From positions 3,038,001-3,102,000 of the forward strand of contig MARA01000002.1 in the NCBI GenBank assembly GCA_001792895.1: a DNA stretch of 64,000 bases. Direction: 5' to 3'. A program made the position numbers and the translations under genes. This document shows, one piece after another, positions 33,703 through 46,077 of this stretch (positions within the stretch are counted from its first letter, which is position 1; every line of letters begins with the position of its first letter). The stretch comes from Lentinus brumalis. Its lineage: Eukaryota > Basidiomycota > Agaricomycetes > Polyporales > Polyporaceae. The notes beneath the pieces are model-generated. The model was not told the origin of the DNA, did no database searches, and worked only from the letters and a program-made list of their open reading frames with translations.

Positions 33703-34827
33703 GACCCGATTGCGCGCATGGCAATCCAGTGGGCGCTCGCATACGCTTGCAAGAGATTGCAAGCGCACCGCAATCGCAGGTCCCGAATGCAAGCATCCGA
33801 CATCTTGCGCGAGCTCGTCGGTCCTCGGATGACGGTAGGACAAAGGGTGAAGTGCTTTAGGTAGGCGGCAGTTGTCAGTCTCGAACCTTCCTCCAGCCGG
33901 TATAAGAACCCCGCCTTCTGTCCTTCGTCTCCTCAACGCTCTTTTTCCTCTCCACCATGCATTCTTCCGCGGCTCTCTTTCATGACCGTCACCCCTCGCT
34001 TCCGAGTCTTCATCCGGGATATATCTCAGTGGCATGCACGGTAAGCTGTGTGTTCGAGGTACGTCTGGCGTGTCTTCGTCGAGGTAGGTGGTCGTCTAGA
34101 TTCTTCCTCGAGGTGCGTCCGTCGCGTAGGCCTACGTTTGATTGTCTTGACTCAGGTGAGTGCATGTGCCTTGTGTATGCGTTGATTTTCAGCTCCAGGT
34201 TCAGTGCAGCCTGGTTGACGAACCTATGGCCATTGGCGTGTAGTGAGTGAATATATGCGCCTCTTAACCATGGCACACGCTAACAGGAGTACATCCCCAG
34301 CAATGCTCAACGCAGACAGGGATCATTAGGAAGGATTCGAAGTAGCGAATGTTCTCCCATCCTCCCTCCAGCAACGCACAGCCTCGGCTTCCCTCTGGCC
34401 TTTGGGCTTCACGCGGACTCCCTATTCGAACCGGCAAATCGTCGCTCTCGAGTCTCAATATTGACAGTATCGCATAGATAAGCAATCGCCCGTAGTTCCG
34501 ACGTAGATGTCTATTGCTTGTACAACTATACTTCAATATCACTATGCAGTACTTTTACCACAGCCTTTCACCTCTGTGCGATCTTCCTGGAAGTCCTCGT
34601 TACAGGGCTCTCGGCTACGAGCATTCCCCACTGCGCTTGCCAATTGATCTAATCGCCGACGAGAGCCGAATTCGCTCGCAATGGTGGCAAGCCTATGCAG
34701 CGTTTGTAATAGCCCCGCGGGCAGATTGCGTCGAGTGCAAGGGGGCTGTTACTCGATGTATGCGACAGCAATCCGAGGGGTCGATTGCAAGCGATTCCGC
34801 CGATCGCTGGCGCTTCCATGCGCCGGC

Positions 34828-34853
34828 GATCGTTTTGGGCTTTTGCTGATGGC
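34828..34853 (-). repeat. inverted repeat, copy 2 of 2
   Basis: On the minus strand this reads GGCCATCAGCAAAAGCCCAA, then AACGATC, matching the copy at 33676. About 1.1 kb lies between the copies. Confidence 0.5.
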
Positions 34854-35208
34854 CGGAACCCTGGACATGTTCTCTCACCATGCCGGCGCGCTTCCCTGAC
34901 AATCGTCCACCTGTCATGCTCGTCGTCGGTCCGCTCGCTTCTCGATGATTTACGGTCACCGTCAGACACTAAGCTGGCTTCGCCGCCCCTGGATGTACGG
35001 CATACACACGAGAACGATGCGACATTCGCTCACGGACAGAGCGCAGTTCAGGGAGAACCCCAAATCCCGGAGGAAGATCCATGTCGTGCAGCAGGAACTC
35101 AAGCAAGATCCATTAGGTCAGTGCAAGCTTCACAGCTCACAAGTCATCTGGAGGCGATAGAGACTATGCAGCCCCAAGGCTGCTCGCCATCCTGACTGAC
35201 TGGTCCAG

Positions 35209-35941
35209 CGGCTGCGAGTCGTCGTGTACACCAACCACCGGGTGTACGCGACGACTCTACGTCCACAGATAGCGGCGCGCAAGCCGAGCGCAGCGAAGAG
35301 TAGCCCAAGTCGCACACAAATTTCACTATCCAGGCTTCGATATTGAAGAAGACCGAGCCTTCCGACTTGCGTATTGCATCTTCGAGACATGCGGGAGTAC
35401 TATGAACAGTAGCGCGGCCAACGTCCTTGAAGCCTATTGGCCGCTTGTCTTGACGACCTCACAGGTCGAGGCTAACACACGCACACATGCACAGGAACTC
35501 TGGACTATCCAGCCGCTGCCCACCGCCCCGCAGTCCCGTCGCCGCGGTCTTCCCTCAGCAATGACAGTGACCGTTACGTCACGCCGGGGGACGCGCCCGT
35601 CACAGCGCTTAGAGACCAAGATGGTGAGTGGCTGCCTTCCGGAACAAACCACTCCCCTGCACTGTTAATGGGCTATTGAGCTCTTGGATCCTTGGGCATC
35701 ACTCTCGATTCATCTCAGAGAGGAGGCAGGTGTCTATACATCTGCCACACGAGACGGCGCGCCTTCGGGGACTTCGACGCGGGACATCGTGCTACTTAGT
35801 TTGCCAGATGTGCCGTGGCGAAGTCCGTGCTTGAGTATGTGCACAAGGCGACCACGTCGAAAGCTCATAAATAGTGAAATCGCGGACGCAGTCCCGGAAG
35901 TATGGAGAAGCATGTGTGCACAATACCTGAGACTGCTGCAG
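35209..35941 (+). CDS. uncertain multi-exon gene, fragmentary
   Basis: Several short open pieces join in phase with plausible introns: an exon starting at 35209 (RLRVVVYTNHRVYATTLRPQ), one near 35333 (FDIEEDRAFRLAYCIFETCG) and one near 35495 (LDYPAAAHRPAVPSPRSSLS), followed by pieces around 35720 (REEAGVYTSATRDGAPSGT) and 35876 (EIADAVPEVWRSMCAQYLR). The pieces look coding by composition and the first three join cleanly. The 5' end and the last junctions remain unresolved. No family is recognised. It may be a degraded gene next to mobile DNA. Confidence 0.35.
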
Positions 35942-36918
35942 GTTTACGCACCGTCTGGCGGGACGACCACGCACTTGATAGTCGCTGCTTGTATAGCGCA
36001 GGCGCATGGTCCCGTCCTGTAGTCTCGAGCACTGTTCGTACGCGTCCTCTCCGAGATCTGATGATGATCAACACCAGCACGAGTGGCTGACCATGAGTTG
36101 CAGTTGAGGTCTCGCAGTAAATACTTACTGCCGGTCGTCCTGATCCTCATAAGTAGCTTCTCATAGCTTCCATGCCTGCTCCTAGTCTGGTCTCCTGGAT
36201 CCTCCCGCAACTTGAGCAGATTCCGAGAGTCTTCACTCCATGCTGGTTCGACCTCGGCGACCTTGCCGTTCCAATCCAATTTCACGATAGCATTTGCCTT
36301 GTGATGCGCAGGTGACCTATCAGGATATAGAGGCATGAGAAACCAGGGCTATGCTGAAACCGCGTCGGACATATCTACACGGATAATTGCGAGCGAAGCG
36401 AGCATTCACCGGTGGCTTCTCGCACGCACTTCGCCAGGACAAACACGTACAAATTCTACTCAAGCTACCAAATCCGGACACCTGCACCTTAATCTCCTCA
36501 CATTTCGCTTTCTGGTACTCGTATGGCTCCCAGTTTTGACAGATGTATTTTCAAGCACTCAATGCACATTCATGGCGAGTTCCAGACCGATTGGTTCAGT
36601 GCATGACAATCTGTACATGTCTGACCTCTAAGCGCTCTTGTTCGTACTTAGTCGCAGCTTCTCCTTTGCTAATCTCTCCAGCTATCACATAGAGTACGTA
36701 ACATGTGCATAAGTTAGGTGCTCTGTGTATTAGGGACCTACATAGTACGGGCGTAAGGTGGCACGAAAAGCATTTGAACACGGTGGTTTCATGCGGGTGG
36801 TTCCGAGGTTGTTTCAACATACGCTCTGGCCCACCTATTTTAGCTCCGATGTGGCTGCACAGGTGGTCAGAATGCTCGCTTTCTTCTGCCGCATAACTCA
36901 TCTGTCCAGTCGCACACC

Positions 36919-39489
36919 ATGCCTGCTGTCCAAAGCTCCCTCAGACATCCTTTGCGCTATTGCAACAAATGTGGCCTCGACATCCCCGACACCCCGCGCA
37001 ACTGGCATCATGCACGCCGCATGTGTCAGGATTGCGCTCGAAGTCGACCACTTGGCCCTACCATCCGCATCCCTGCAAGGCAACGGTGCACCCTGTGTCT
37101 TGGACTCTTCCCACTCTCTATGTTCGCCACTCCCGACGGACAACCTCCGCAGACCCGCTGCACGCGCTGTCAATGTCGTGAGCGCTGCAGTCAATGCCAC
37201 AAGATCCAAAGGAAATCTCACTTCAAGCGTCCCTCTGCGCATAACGCAAATACTCCGGGCATGTTGTTCAAGAGATGTGATCAGTGTCGCAAAAAGGATG
37301 TCCAGAATGGTGTGCGCCAGCGCCGTCTAGCAGCCGCTGCTGGTGTGCGATGGTGTTCGGCATGCAAGTCACAAGTGTCGCATAATGATTGCATCGATGA
37401 ACACGCCGTTCTACGGGCTACATGCAATGCATGCCGCACAAGACAACGCGCACGGTACCACGCTGCCCGTGAACATGCTCGGGCCGGTCCTCAGGGTGTC
37501 CGGGCAGAGGACGCCAACGAAGATGCAGTGGATGAAGATGAGCCCGTGGAGGGTGTCGATACAGTGGAGAGGGATGAAGACGAAGACCTCTTTGACGAGG
37601 ATCCGGCCTGGATGGAAGTGGACATCCCGGAGGATGAGTTCTTGAGCAGAGACGAGAGCAGTCGCTTCAAAAAATTCACGGAGAAGCTGGAGGCACTCAG
37701 GTTAGAAGATTGCGACCAATGCTTCGAACGCGACTTCAACATGGACGTACGCAATGGTGCCTGCCACCGCTGCCGTGCTGATCGGCCAAATCCGGTGCGG
37801 AAGTTCTCCCATGAGAACAATATTCATCCAGGTGTGTCGATATTGTTGCGAACCACCTGAGAAACCAGATTAACCATCGTGGTTAGTTCTTGTTGTTCCG
37901 CAGTGCCTACAGAATCTCACCGAGATGGAGGAGATGATCATCTCCCTGGTGCAGCCAATGATGACTGTCCGATACACCAAGGGTGGTCAGCTGCGCTATA
38001 GTGATCACATTGTCAACTTTCCGCAAGATGTCTCCATTCTAGCGACACGCTTACCGCGACTTCCAGAAGAGATTGATACCGTCATCATCCGTAGGGATGA
38101 TGTCGATATGTCCCGTCACATTGACTTCATTGTGCGCCGGGAGAAGGTCCAACTAGCCCTCGAGTACAAGATTGCGCATGACCCGAACTATGCCGGTATC
38201 GTCCTCGACCATGCAGCCCTGTCGCAGCTTCCACAAAACGGCAGCATCGTCGATCGAATCCCAACCTGTCGGCGAGGAGCGCACGTCAACCTGGACTCGG
38301 ACGCACCTGAAGCAGCGGGACCTCCCGAAGCTGGTCCTGAACAGTCACAAGCGGATGACGGCGGACGTGAAGATGCCGGTGATGCCGTGGCTGAGTGCCA
38401 TGTTAGCGGTCTCCTCAACCTTGGTGGAGGTGGGCCTACAGAAGCAGCAGCCGTACGTCACGGCGCAGAGCGTGTCTTAAATGGAGGTGATGGTCCTATC
38501 CAATACTCGCAAGTGAACATAGTGAGTGATCTCTAGATGCAGATATACTACTACGCAAAATACTTACACCCTCACAGATCCCGGCACCGCAACTCGTTGG
38601 TAATCCGATCGACGAGCACACACCAGGCTACATTGTGAAAGCCTTCCCTGTTCTGTTTCCTGATGGAATGGGAGACTTCTATCAGCCTCGTCTCCGCAAG
38701 CTACAACTGGGCGAATACTTCACTCACCTGCTCCGATTCCGGGACAATCGGTTTGCACGTCATCGACGCTTTCCATGGTTTGCGTTCAACACCCTCCAAC
38801 GTCATCGAACCCGTGATCGTGCACGCATCTTCGTCAAACAACACCACGATGCCGCCCGACTGACAGCCGACGATATCCGCTCACTTCTGGAGGAAGGGGA
38901 CGATGTCCTTGTCAACCGCATGGTCCGCTACGGTGGGAATCTTCGTGGCACGCGCGCATACTGGCTTGCAAGGCGTGCAGAGTTGATCGACATGATCAAT
39001 ATCCGTGGTGCGCCGCATGCCTTCTTCACCCTCACCGCTGCGGATTTGCAATGGCCCGATCTTCACCGACATATGCCTGTGGAGACCGAGGTGCCCGAAG
39101 GCAATGCCCAAGCCGCAAGACGTCAGAACCGGCTGGCTCTGAACAAGAACCCGCATGTCGCCGCAACATACCTTGACCACCGCGTGCAGATCTTCCTCAA
39201 GCATTTCCTCTTTCCGACTCTTGGCGCTGATCACTTCTGGTACCGCTATGAGTGGCAGGACAGGGGCAGCGGGCACATCCACGGGTTTGTATGGTTAAAG
39301 GACGCACCTGACGTCTCGAAGATCGACTGGAATATTTTGAAGGATCCAGAGGCAATAGTGTCAGACGATCAACAGAAGCGCATGAACGACTTCGTGACTT
39401 ACTGGGACAAGCACATAACTGCATGGAACCCTTCTCTTCCTGCACCGAACACGCCACGGTCCGGGACTCATCCCTGCAGTGTACCATAG
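36919..39489 (+). CDS. Helitron Rep protein, N-terminal part, 3'-truncated
   Basis: Three exons: 36919-37831, 37887-38521 and 38578-39489. The N-terminus has many CxxC pairs (CNKCG, CQDC, CTLC, CQCRERCSQC, CDQCRKK, CSACK, CNACR), typical of the zinc-binding region of fungal Helitron proteins. An acidic linker follows, then segments typical of the DUF6570-like and Helitron-like N domains: GYIVKAFPVLFPDGMGD, HAFFTLTAADLQWPDLHRH and the HUH motif GSGHIHGFVWL at about 39268-39290. HUH Reps nick and join single-stranded DNA in rolling-circle transposition. The frame stops at 39489, just after HPCSVP. The region that should carry the catalytic tyrosines and the whole PIF1-type helicase is absent, so this copy cannot transpose by itself. 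Confidence 0.8.
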
Positions 39490-39490
39490 A
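36919..39490 (+). mobile_element. Helitron remnant (5' part)
   Basis: The extent is that of the recognisable protein. Neither the TC 5' end nor the hairpin plus CTRR 3' end could be identified, so true boundaries are unknown. Similarity to Helitron sequence ends abruptly near 39480, immediately before tRNA-like DNA. Confidence 0.65.
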
Positions 39491-39679
39491 ATGGCCCTCC
39501 GGGCGGCCCTGGACACGATGGCCGAGGTGATCGGGCGTTTGCATGCAGTGTATGTGGTCTGGTTCGTTGATAGCGCCATCCCCGAGCGAACTTATCAGAC
39601 GGTATAAAGTTGTTGATCGCGGGTTCGAACCGGATGGCCAGGAAACACGGTATCATCATAGATGTGTAAACACTGATAC

Positions 39680-39761
39680 GGTTTCATAGCTTAGCTGGAA
39701 GCACGCCTGATGATCGTTGTAACGTTCGTCGGCGGTGCAGGTTCGAATCCTGCTGAAAGCG
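39680..39761 (+). pseudogene. tRNA-like sequence, probably a tRNA pseudogene or SINE head
   Basis: Good internal promoter boxes are present: A box TAGCTTAGCTGG and B box GGTTCGAATCC. The D arm (GCTT/AAGC) and T arm (GCAGG-TTCGAAT-CCTGC) pair. The acceptor stem GGTTTCA/TGAAAGC has one G-G mismatch. The anticodon arm is about 33 nt with only four pairs (CGCC/GGCG) and leaves a two-base variable loop, so no anticodon can be assigned. A second degenerate tRNA-like piece lies just upstream (about 39590-39655; seven-pair stem GCCATCC/GGATGGC, GGTTCGAA box). Confidence 0.45.
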
Positions 39762-40271
39762 TATGGTGTTGCCCCCGAGCAGTTTTTTTGTGCCATATGC
39801 TATAACCGGGATGCCCACATAACAGTGTCACACAGATGCCTGTACAATATTTATTTGAATGGGGATACAGAACGAACGGCGGACCACCCCACCCACGAAT
39901 ACGCAACTAAGAACAATTACATGGGGCTACTGGAGGGCGTAGGAGTTAGCGAACCCGGTGTTCTAGTCTTCGTCGTCAAGCACGAGCTGTTCTTCTATGG
40001 GAACTATGCGATGACCAGCGCGGTGCTCTTCGTTGTATGCATCATACACACAGAACGACGGGGGAGAGAACAGATGCGGGATGCCTGGGATTTCGTATGG
40101 TCGTAATATGGCGATGCTGGCCAACGTGGGGTGAAGGCCGGTGTGGCTGGGACCGGCGGGTGGCGGGCAGCGGGGGAAGGGGGAAGGGGGGGATGTTCAC
40201 CTAATCAGTAGGTTAATCGGCTGGCGGTGTAATAGGATGACTCTGTTGTCCGCGGAATCATGGGTTGTTTA

Positions 40272-41653
40272 TCAGTGGAGCAACATCACGGAGAATCTGG
40301 GTACTGACCACCAACCGGCGGCTCCGGCAGTTATCGTCTTCAAGCGTTCCGTGGGATTGTATGACGTGTTGGTGACATCCCAACGCATAGCAGGATGGTG
40401 CGAGTAGTTAGGGGCCTCTGGAGAGCGGAGGCGGAAGGTGTAGCAAGATAGGAACGCAACGGAGAACGTAGGCCTAGCTTCAATTATCGTCGTCAACAGT
40501 CGTATCCAATGCGACAGCAGGACTACCGCGCCCTCGCACGTGCATCGAAAAGGGCGTATGCTGAGGGATCGTAGATGTTCGAGGTGATCACGGTGGGACG
40601 CGAGATGGGTGAGGATAACCTAACACGGCACTCATAGTTATTAGTGGGGTAGACGTGAGGACGGTGAAAATCGTGCGCACCGTATGCGGTCGTCGAGTAT
40701 TCGGTGTAATATATACTTTTCGGATGTGGAGCGAGACGCAGACATGATGGAGGTTGGGGAAGACGTCCGCGACAGTGGTGAAAACCATGGGCTCGTCCTC
40801 GATGGCCGTGCAGTACGCCAAACTTTGCAGCGTGAGCCGTCCAGGATAGCTACGGTAGGCGTCAATGAAGGTGTGAGCGTCATGTAATCCCGACGTGCGG
40901 TCGTTAAGGAGGATCGCCTTGAGTGCGCGGAAGGCACAAAAGTCGTCGAGGAGCTCCGGGTATGAGGTACGGACACAGATGAGGTTGGGAGCGGACAGCT
41001 TGCATTGATTGTACCGCTCGTCGTGTGGATGCCAACGAGTGAGAATCGGACTTGGCTCGTTGCGACGGAGGCCAGTGCGGCGCAACAGGTACCGCGCGAA
41101 TGGCAACGATGTTGGATCGAAGTCGAGAGCGACATACTGCAAGCCAGTGGCGCGCTCTAGGACGGTGCAAAGGAGCGGGAGCGCGATCCGGTCCAACGTA
41201 GCGTCGCTGTTGACGTATGTGACGGTCCTGACTTTGGATATTGGGTGCGTACGCCGTTCCGAGCTACCGTCACGCGTACATCTGAGGTACAAGGTGAGAC
41301 AGCGCAGAATGTGAAGCATAGCTCTGTCGGTGAGGAATAGATCGTGGTATAGAACGGTAGTCGCGGCGCCATGGGCATTCAGCGAAACTGAGGCCAGTCG
41401 GGATACGTCTAGTGGAGGTAGGTTGTCGGCAATCCGAGTGTAGAGTTCTGTGGGGAGGTCAACGGCTTGACGGTTGACGGTGCTATGTGAGATGGGTGGG
41501 TTATGAATCCAAGTGGCGGTACCGTGAAAGGGCGGTAACTCACATGGGCAGTGTACCGTGGGGTGCGGGAGCTTCCAGTGCTAGGTGGCAAAGTGAATCG
41601 AGCAGAGCATTGAAACACGCGGGTTCGGGGGTAGTACTTTGGGATGATGCCAT
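40272..41653 (-). CDS. F-box protein, 419 aa (paralogue of the gene at 46546)
   Basis: Three exons on the minus strand: 41544-41653, 40681-41482 and 40272-40619; phases fit and donors are GTGAGT and GTGCGC. The first exon encodes a short leader with CFNALLDSLCHLALEAPAP. The F-box follows at residues about 40-90 (VDLPTELYTRIADNLPPLDV, then SRLASVS). The rest is a degenerate repeat-like region of LRR type (RTVTYVNSD, LPLLCTVLERATGLQYVALD, FRALKAILLNDRTSGL). F-box proteins recruit substrates to SCF ubiquitin ligases; the target is unknown. Length, intron positions and sequence match the second copy closely (the CFNAxLDSLCH start and the RFSVAFLSCYT-like end). Confidence 0.72.
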
Positions 41654-42303
41654 GTGAAGACAATGCAGCAGTAAAGGTGAAGGCGAGGCGTAGCCGCGCA
41701 AATACTATAGGCGTTGTTCGTAGTTGGACCGAATCAGTGGACGACGGCTATAAGGGCGGTTACGCAGAACACGGGGTACTTGTAAGCCGTTATATAGACA
41801 GGCAGGAGGTGAGTGGTAGGCTCGGTCGCGGTCCTCTGGATTTGATAAGTATACCGGATACCGGATATCCTCAGTTGGAGTGTGTGACGGTGTACTCAGC
41901 TGTTGACCATATCGAGGCGTCAAGGGAACTAGTATAGCTTGCATTTCCGAACACAGGTTAGAGTCTACTAGTTCGCGGCGGTTGCGGAACAACGGAAGTC
42001 GCCAGCTAGGTAGTCCAAGCCAAGACGCCGGGCATGTGGCGGTGCGAGGCAAGTCATGTTTCACCTGTGCCCCGATTGGGAATCAGACCACACTTGACTC
42101 GTTTGATCGTGCTCCAGCGGCACATGCGGAGCAGCGACCTCCAGTATCTACCGTTGTGTGTCTATTCGTGCAAAGACCTCGATACAGTTTCTGTTCGACC
42201 TTGCTGACGATCCGTGCTGATTTGGGGTGTGAGTTCGCCGCCTCAAGCAAAGTTCCACGGGCTTGCGCGGGAGGGTCTTCAAAACCGGTCGCATCACGTC
42301 CTG

Positions 42304-42310
42304 TATATAA
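42304..42310 (+). promoter_or_regulatory. TATA box of the F-box/NTase-like gene
   Basis: A TATATAA word stands 42 bp upstream of the ATG at 42352, a usual distance for a short fungal 5' leader. Confidence 0.5.
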
Positions 42311-42351
42311 GGAATACCTCTAGCTGTCCGTCGTGGTGAAGATATCTGGAC

Positions 42352-43386
42352 ATGTCCTTCACGTCTACACCAGGTTCACCCGCGCACGGATACCGTACCG
42401 GCGCTACATCAAGTGCTACCCACGCGGCGTTGCCGGCCGAGTTGACACGCAAGATCATCTCAACTCTGGACACCGTTTTTATACTGCTCTACTGTCGCGG
42501 TGTGCACCCTATATTGTCCGCAGTGGCGAAGGACGAATTATCACTCCGACACCGAACCCACTTCCGACCGTAAGTTGTGGAATACGTTTGACTATGACAT
42601 GAGCCGCTGACGTCGTGAGGCAGGTTACTGCCGGACAGCAGCTTGATTCTACAGGCCATGCGTAGCTGCAACGCGATACTGGTCGGTCCGGCAGTGCTAG
42701 CATTCTTATTGGACCTAGACACTCCGTCAACGTTCAGCTTCGCGGTGTCGTATCCTGATCACGCGGCGTTCATCCACTTCTTAATCACGGTCTGTGGCTG
42801 CCGTACGATACGGGAGTACGACACGCACGAGAATTACGCGGATTACTGTCATGTCCTACCACGCTCGAGGTTCGCAGGCCTGGAACGGGTTGTGTATCTG
42901 GAGGTAACAAGTCCACGCCGCAGGATACAGGTGGTCGTCGCCATTACGGGAGGGGAAGCGTTGCAGAGTGATGCCTCAGTCCCTGTCGCCTTCCAGAGCA
43001 GCACCTTGCAATTCAACTACCTCACGGCAGACGGGTTCTTGTTAGCGTACCCCACGCTGACACTGTATCGTCGGTCGCTCTTTCACATCCATCGCATCAA
43101 CAACTGCAACATGCCTCTAGCCAGCTTCGTTCACTACGGGGTGGACTTCCGCATCACGCCGGACAACTGGGACTGGGACAAGGAGGGGAACGCACGCAGC
43201 TGCAGACGGTCGTGGCTTGCGCCGTGCGTTCGAAGGGTTTTCGGGGACGGCGGGTGTCTGGTGGTGTCATTTACGGATGCTCCATTGGTTTCGCTAGGCA
43301 CCGCTTGGGTCTGGGGCGGCATTCCTCGCTGCCCTGACCACCGCAGCGCGGCCGCGCAGGTTCACCGGCGCGGATGTGCATGCTAG
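42352..43386 (+). CDS. F-box-like protein with degenerate nucleotidyltransferase-like domain, 326 aa
   Basis: Two exons: 42352-42569 and 42624-43386 (54-nt intron, phase 2). The N-terminal part has an F-box-like helix (LPAELTRKIISTLDTVFILL). The main domain follows the layout of the gene at 55234: a VGPAVLAFLLD segment where that protein has SGSSALRFFLP, then FSFAVSYPDHAAFIHFL versus LDIYVPDDTFDTFRTAL, and later FLLAYPTLTLYRRSLF versus FACGYPTFTLARVAVV. In the relative the LDIYV segment fits the acidic pair of the nucleotidyltransferase fold; here the acidic residues are lost, so catalysis is unlikely. Function unknown. Confidence 0.6.
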
Positions 43387-45010
43387 AGAGTTTGCGCGGT
43401 GGAAGGAAGGGGCGATGTACCACGGGTAGCGATAGGACGTGTTCGTGGCTCATGATGTGCGTGTTGCGCCATTACTGTACGCATTTACATTAATACATCC
43501 GCCGACTCGATCTCTGCGACACCTGTATGGCAAGAGTCATTGGCATATGCGTAACCTGCGACGTATGGATTCTGCTTACACTAATGTCCCCCGGGATCTG
43601 AGTTGGTCGCAACCGTGGCGCATCGAGCAAGAAATCGCAGGAGCTCTTCTGTGCTGAAGAAGGTGAATATGTCTGTTGTGATGTGATCTGTTTCGACGTT
43701 GGTGAATACTACGATGTGCCAGTCCACCTTGTAGATTGTAAGCATGTATACGTCATATTTCGTATGTGACTCACTAGGATACTGCCGTCACTTAAGGCGA
43801 GTGGGGTCATATGTACCAGTTGAATGCGTATGGACATTATGCCGAATCTCGGTAGAAGAGGTACATGTATTTATCATGTCGAGTTCGAGTCTGGATGGGA
43901 GAGTTCGGTGGTTGTTGGTACACGTACTGTCCCAGACATCGGAGCGATGATGAGACGTGTCGATCGCCTGCCCTTGTGAGCTCTCAGCTGGGATAGAAGG
44001 AGCTGCGTACGCAGGGCTGCCAGTTTCGACCTTGTCGTAACTCAGTCACCCCGGTTACTGGCGGGGGTCGGGAGAAGCAGTAGGTGTTACGAAACAGAAA
44101 GACCACCGTATTGGATCTTGGACAGTTTGAATCTGTCCTCGGGGAGGCGATGATATATCGGGACGGCAACTCACGTGGCACAGCAAACTGCCGCATACGA
44201 GGCGCTTGCGCGGTGCTCAGCGCTCACTGCTCGCACTTGAAACTTCAGGCTCTTCTGCCTGTGCAACATCCGTAATGTGGCTGCTGCGTTCCGGTGGAAT
44301 TATGCGAACTGGGAGTATGGCGATGAATATGCGACTGACACTACGATAGGGAATGGATACTATGTCAGAGAAAAGGCGGGTCTTTGCCAGGGTACCCGTT
44401 GAGGGCCTGGTTGGTCGTGCGCAATTGTGAGTTAACGCTTCCTTTGCCAGTTATGCCGCTGTGTACCGCGAGAAATCTCACTATGTTGCGCAGGTGTTAT
44501 TCATGAGCATGACCAGAGTGGCGACGCTGCTTCTGAATGGAAATTGACGTTGCAATCTGCGCGGTTGAGACGGAATACTCCGCCCAGCTGGTAAGGGAAC
44601 CGTTCTGAATCGGTATGGCCGTCAGCCGCTCGATACGAGCGAAGCTGACAGACCGTCCAAGCGCAGCACCGTAGGCACTCCGTGTCGTGTTTCCGGTAAG
44701 AAGCCAGACAATCGTCGGCCGGAATAGTTTGGGAGATGTAGTGCGTGTATGCGCTGTTTGGGCGCGCGCCGCTTGGCAGACCGAATTCTGGACTATTACT
44801 GGTATGGACCGTATTGGAAGCTCGTGCGAACGTCCACGGGTGCGGTATGTATACGTAACTCCGCGAGTTTCAGGTGCGGGTTCTGGGTCGGACAGAGGAG
44901 TCGGCTCAAGTTCTCTTGATGGATCTCCAGTTCCCGATCGGCGCTGAACTCCCACATAACACCACCGGTGCACCGTTGAAGCTTGTCTCAGCTCCATCTA
45001 TCCAACTCCC
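43387..45010. other. no supported gene
   Basis: About 1.6 kb. Open frames are short. A plus frame at 44687-44947 and the overlapping minus frame 44497-44997 are the longest, but neither shows family motifs; part of this DNA may hold unrecognised 5' exons of the next gene, whose first codons (GGWKELKE) look like the continuation of a zinc finger. Confidence 0.3.
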
Positions 45011-46077
45011 ATGGCCGGGTCCTGGAACCTGCGAGAAGCGAACGCCAACAGGACGAGTGGAGGTTGGAAGGAGGTGAGTAAAACTCAGTGCGGTTGATGA
45101 AACCAGAGACGCTGACCACCCCCTCATGTAGCTGAAGGAAGCTATGCTGTATGGTGGCGTTCCTCATGCACGAGGTGAAACGCAGCTGTTCCCGACCGAC
45201 GTTCACGACCCCGTCTTTCGCTTCAATGCTTGTGGCTTGCCCCGCGATCGAGGTAGGCCATCGGACAACGGCAAGCCACTGGCCGAGAGCGACGAATGGC
45301 TCATCGTCGACGACACAAACCGGTTGCCTTCGTTCCCGAGAGAGGTCGTGATGGAGTGTGGAATCACCTTCGAAGTCGTTCCGCCGACAGACGAGATCAC
45401 CGACACTGTGGAAGAGCGTCCTACGGCACCATCGTGTCCGTTACCTCCTAGCGACGTCCCCGCGACACCCTCCATGCTCATCGTCCGGAACATTGGCATA
45501 ATCGCGTATTCCATGCTCGCCGCACCGCGTCTCACTGTCCCTCCTGCACATATTGCGGATTGGAGGATGCCCCGGACTTCTCCGCAGCGACCGCGGACTA
45601 TCATGGTACTGGCGTTCAAACAGGCGGACGGTGAGATAACTCGACATACGTTTGAGTCGTACGTGGTGCTGACGGAACCCATTCCCTTGTGCTACAGCCT
45701 TCCCCTCGCTGATGGAGCGGAAATGCATGATGGTAGAGGATCCGGTGACATCGGTCGTGTCGGTGGGAGTTGACTGCTCAAGTTTGTTGTCGTGCGGGGA
45801 GGCAAGTCACTTTCTGGTCTGTTTCAGCAAGGACGGGCATCCGTTCGAGAAACCCTTTGATATTTGGTTCGAACCCACCGCGTCGCGCTCTACCAACTCG
45901 CCGAATTTCCCAGTCCTGCAGTTATGTGGAACAAATTCGCGATTGACATGGTTCGGGAACGTCGTGGTGCTGAAGACGGACGGAGACACTGGGTACTGTG
46001 ATGTGGTAGAAGGTGATCTGGTGAACATACGAGACATTCTACGTGGTCAATATAGTACGGGGAGGCGGGCAGAGTAG
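45011..46077 (+). CDS. unknown protein sharing the C-terminal domain of the MYND-finger gene, 313 aa
   Basis: Three exons: 45011-45073, 45132-45630 and 45698-46077, with introns of 58 and 67 nt and matching phases. The middle has FPREVVMECGITFEVVPP, similar to FPREVV in the gene at 52800. The C-terminus (RLTWFGNVVVLKTDGDTGYC, then a DLVNIRDIL segment) is clearly related to the MYND gene at 51350 (RRMWFGTIIVLKFDGEYC, DLMLLREYF) and more weakly to the gene at 63091. No MYND cysteines were found upstream, so this copy may lack the finger or have an unseen first exon. Biochemical role unknown. Confidence 0.58.

Larger units (their letters stand above)
33011..35208. other. gene-poor stretch with diverged repeat copies
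   Basis: No gene is supported. It contains the inverted pair described separately. Near 33901 a GGTATAAGAACC motif stands about 55 bp upstream of an ATG at 33957 and a pyrimidine-rich leader, which resembles a fungal core promoter; the frame that follows (97 codons) has no recognisable features and is followed by several GTAAG/GTACG/GTAGG donor-like words, so a decayed gene start is possible. Confidence 0.35.

Noticed and set aside
33957..34250. A 97-codon frame with a TATA-like promoter
   Set aside because: The promoter-like spacing is suggestive, but the protein has no features and the downstream donors do not join to coding exons.
39735..40106. A 123-codon plus frame after the Helitron remnant
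   Set aside because: It starts inside the tRNA-like sequence, has no motif, and has no homologous copy in the window; kept out for lack of support.
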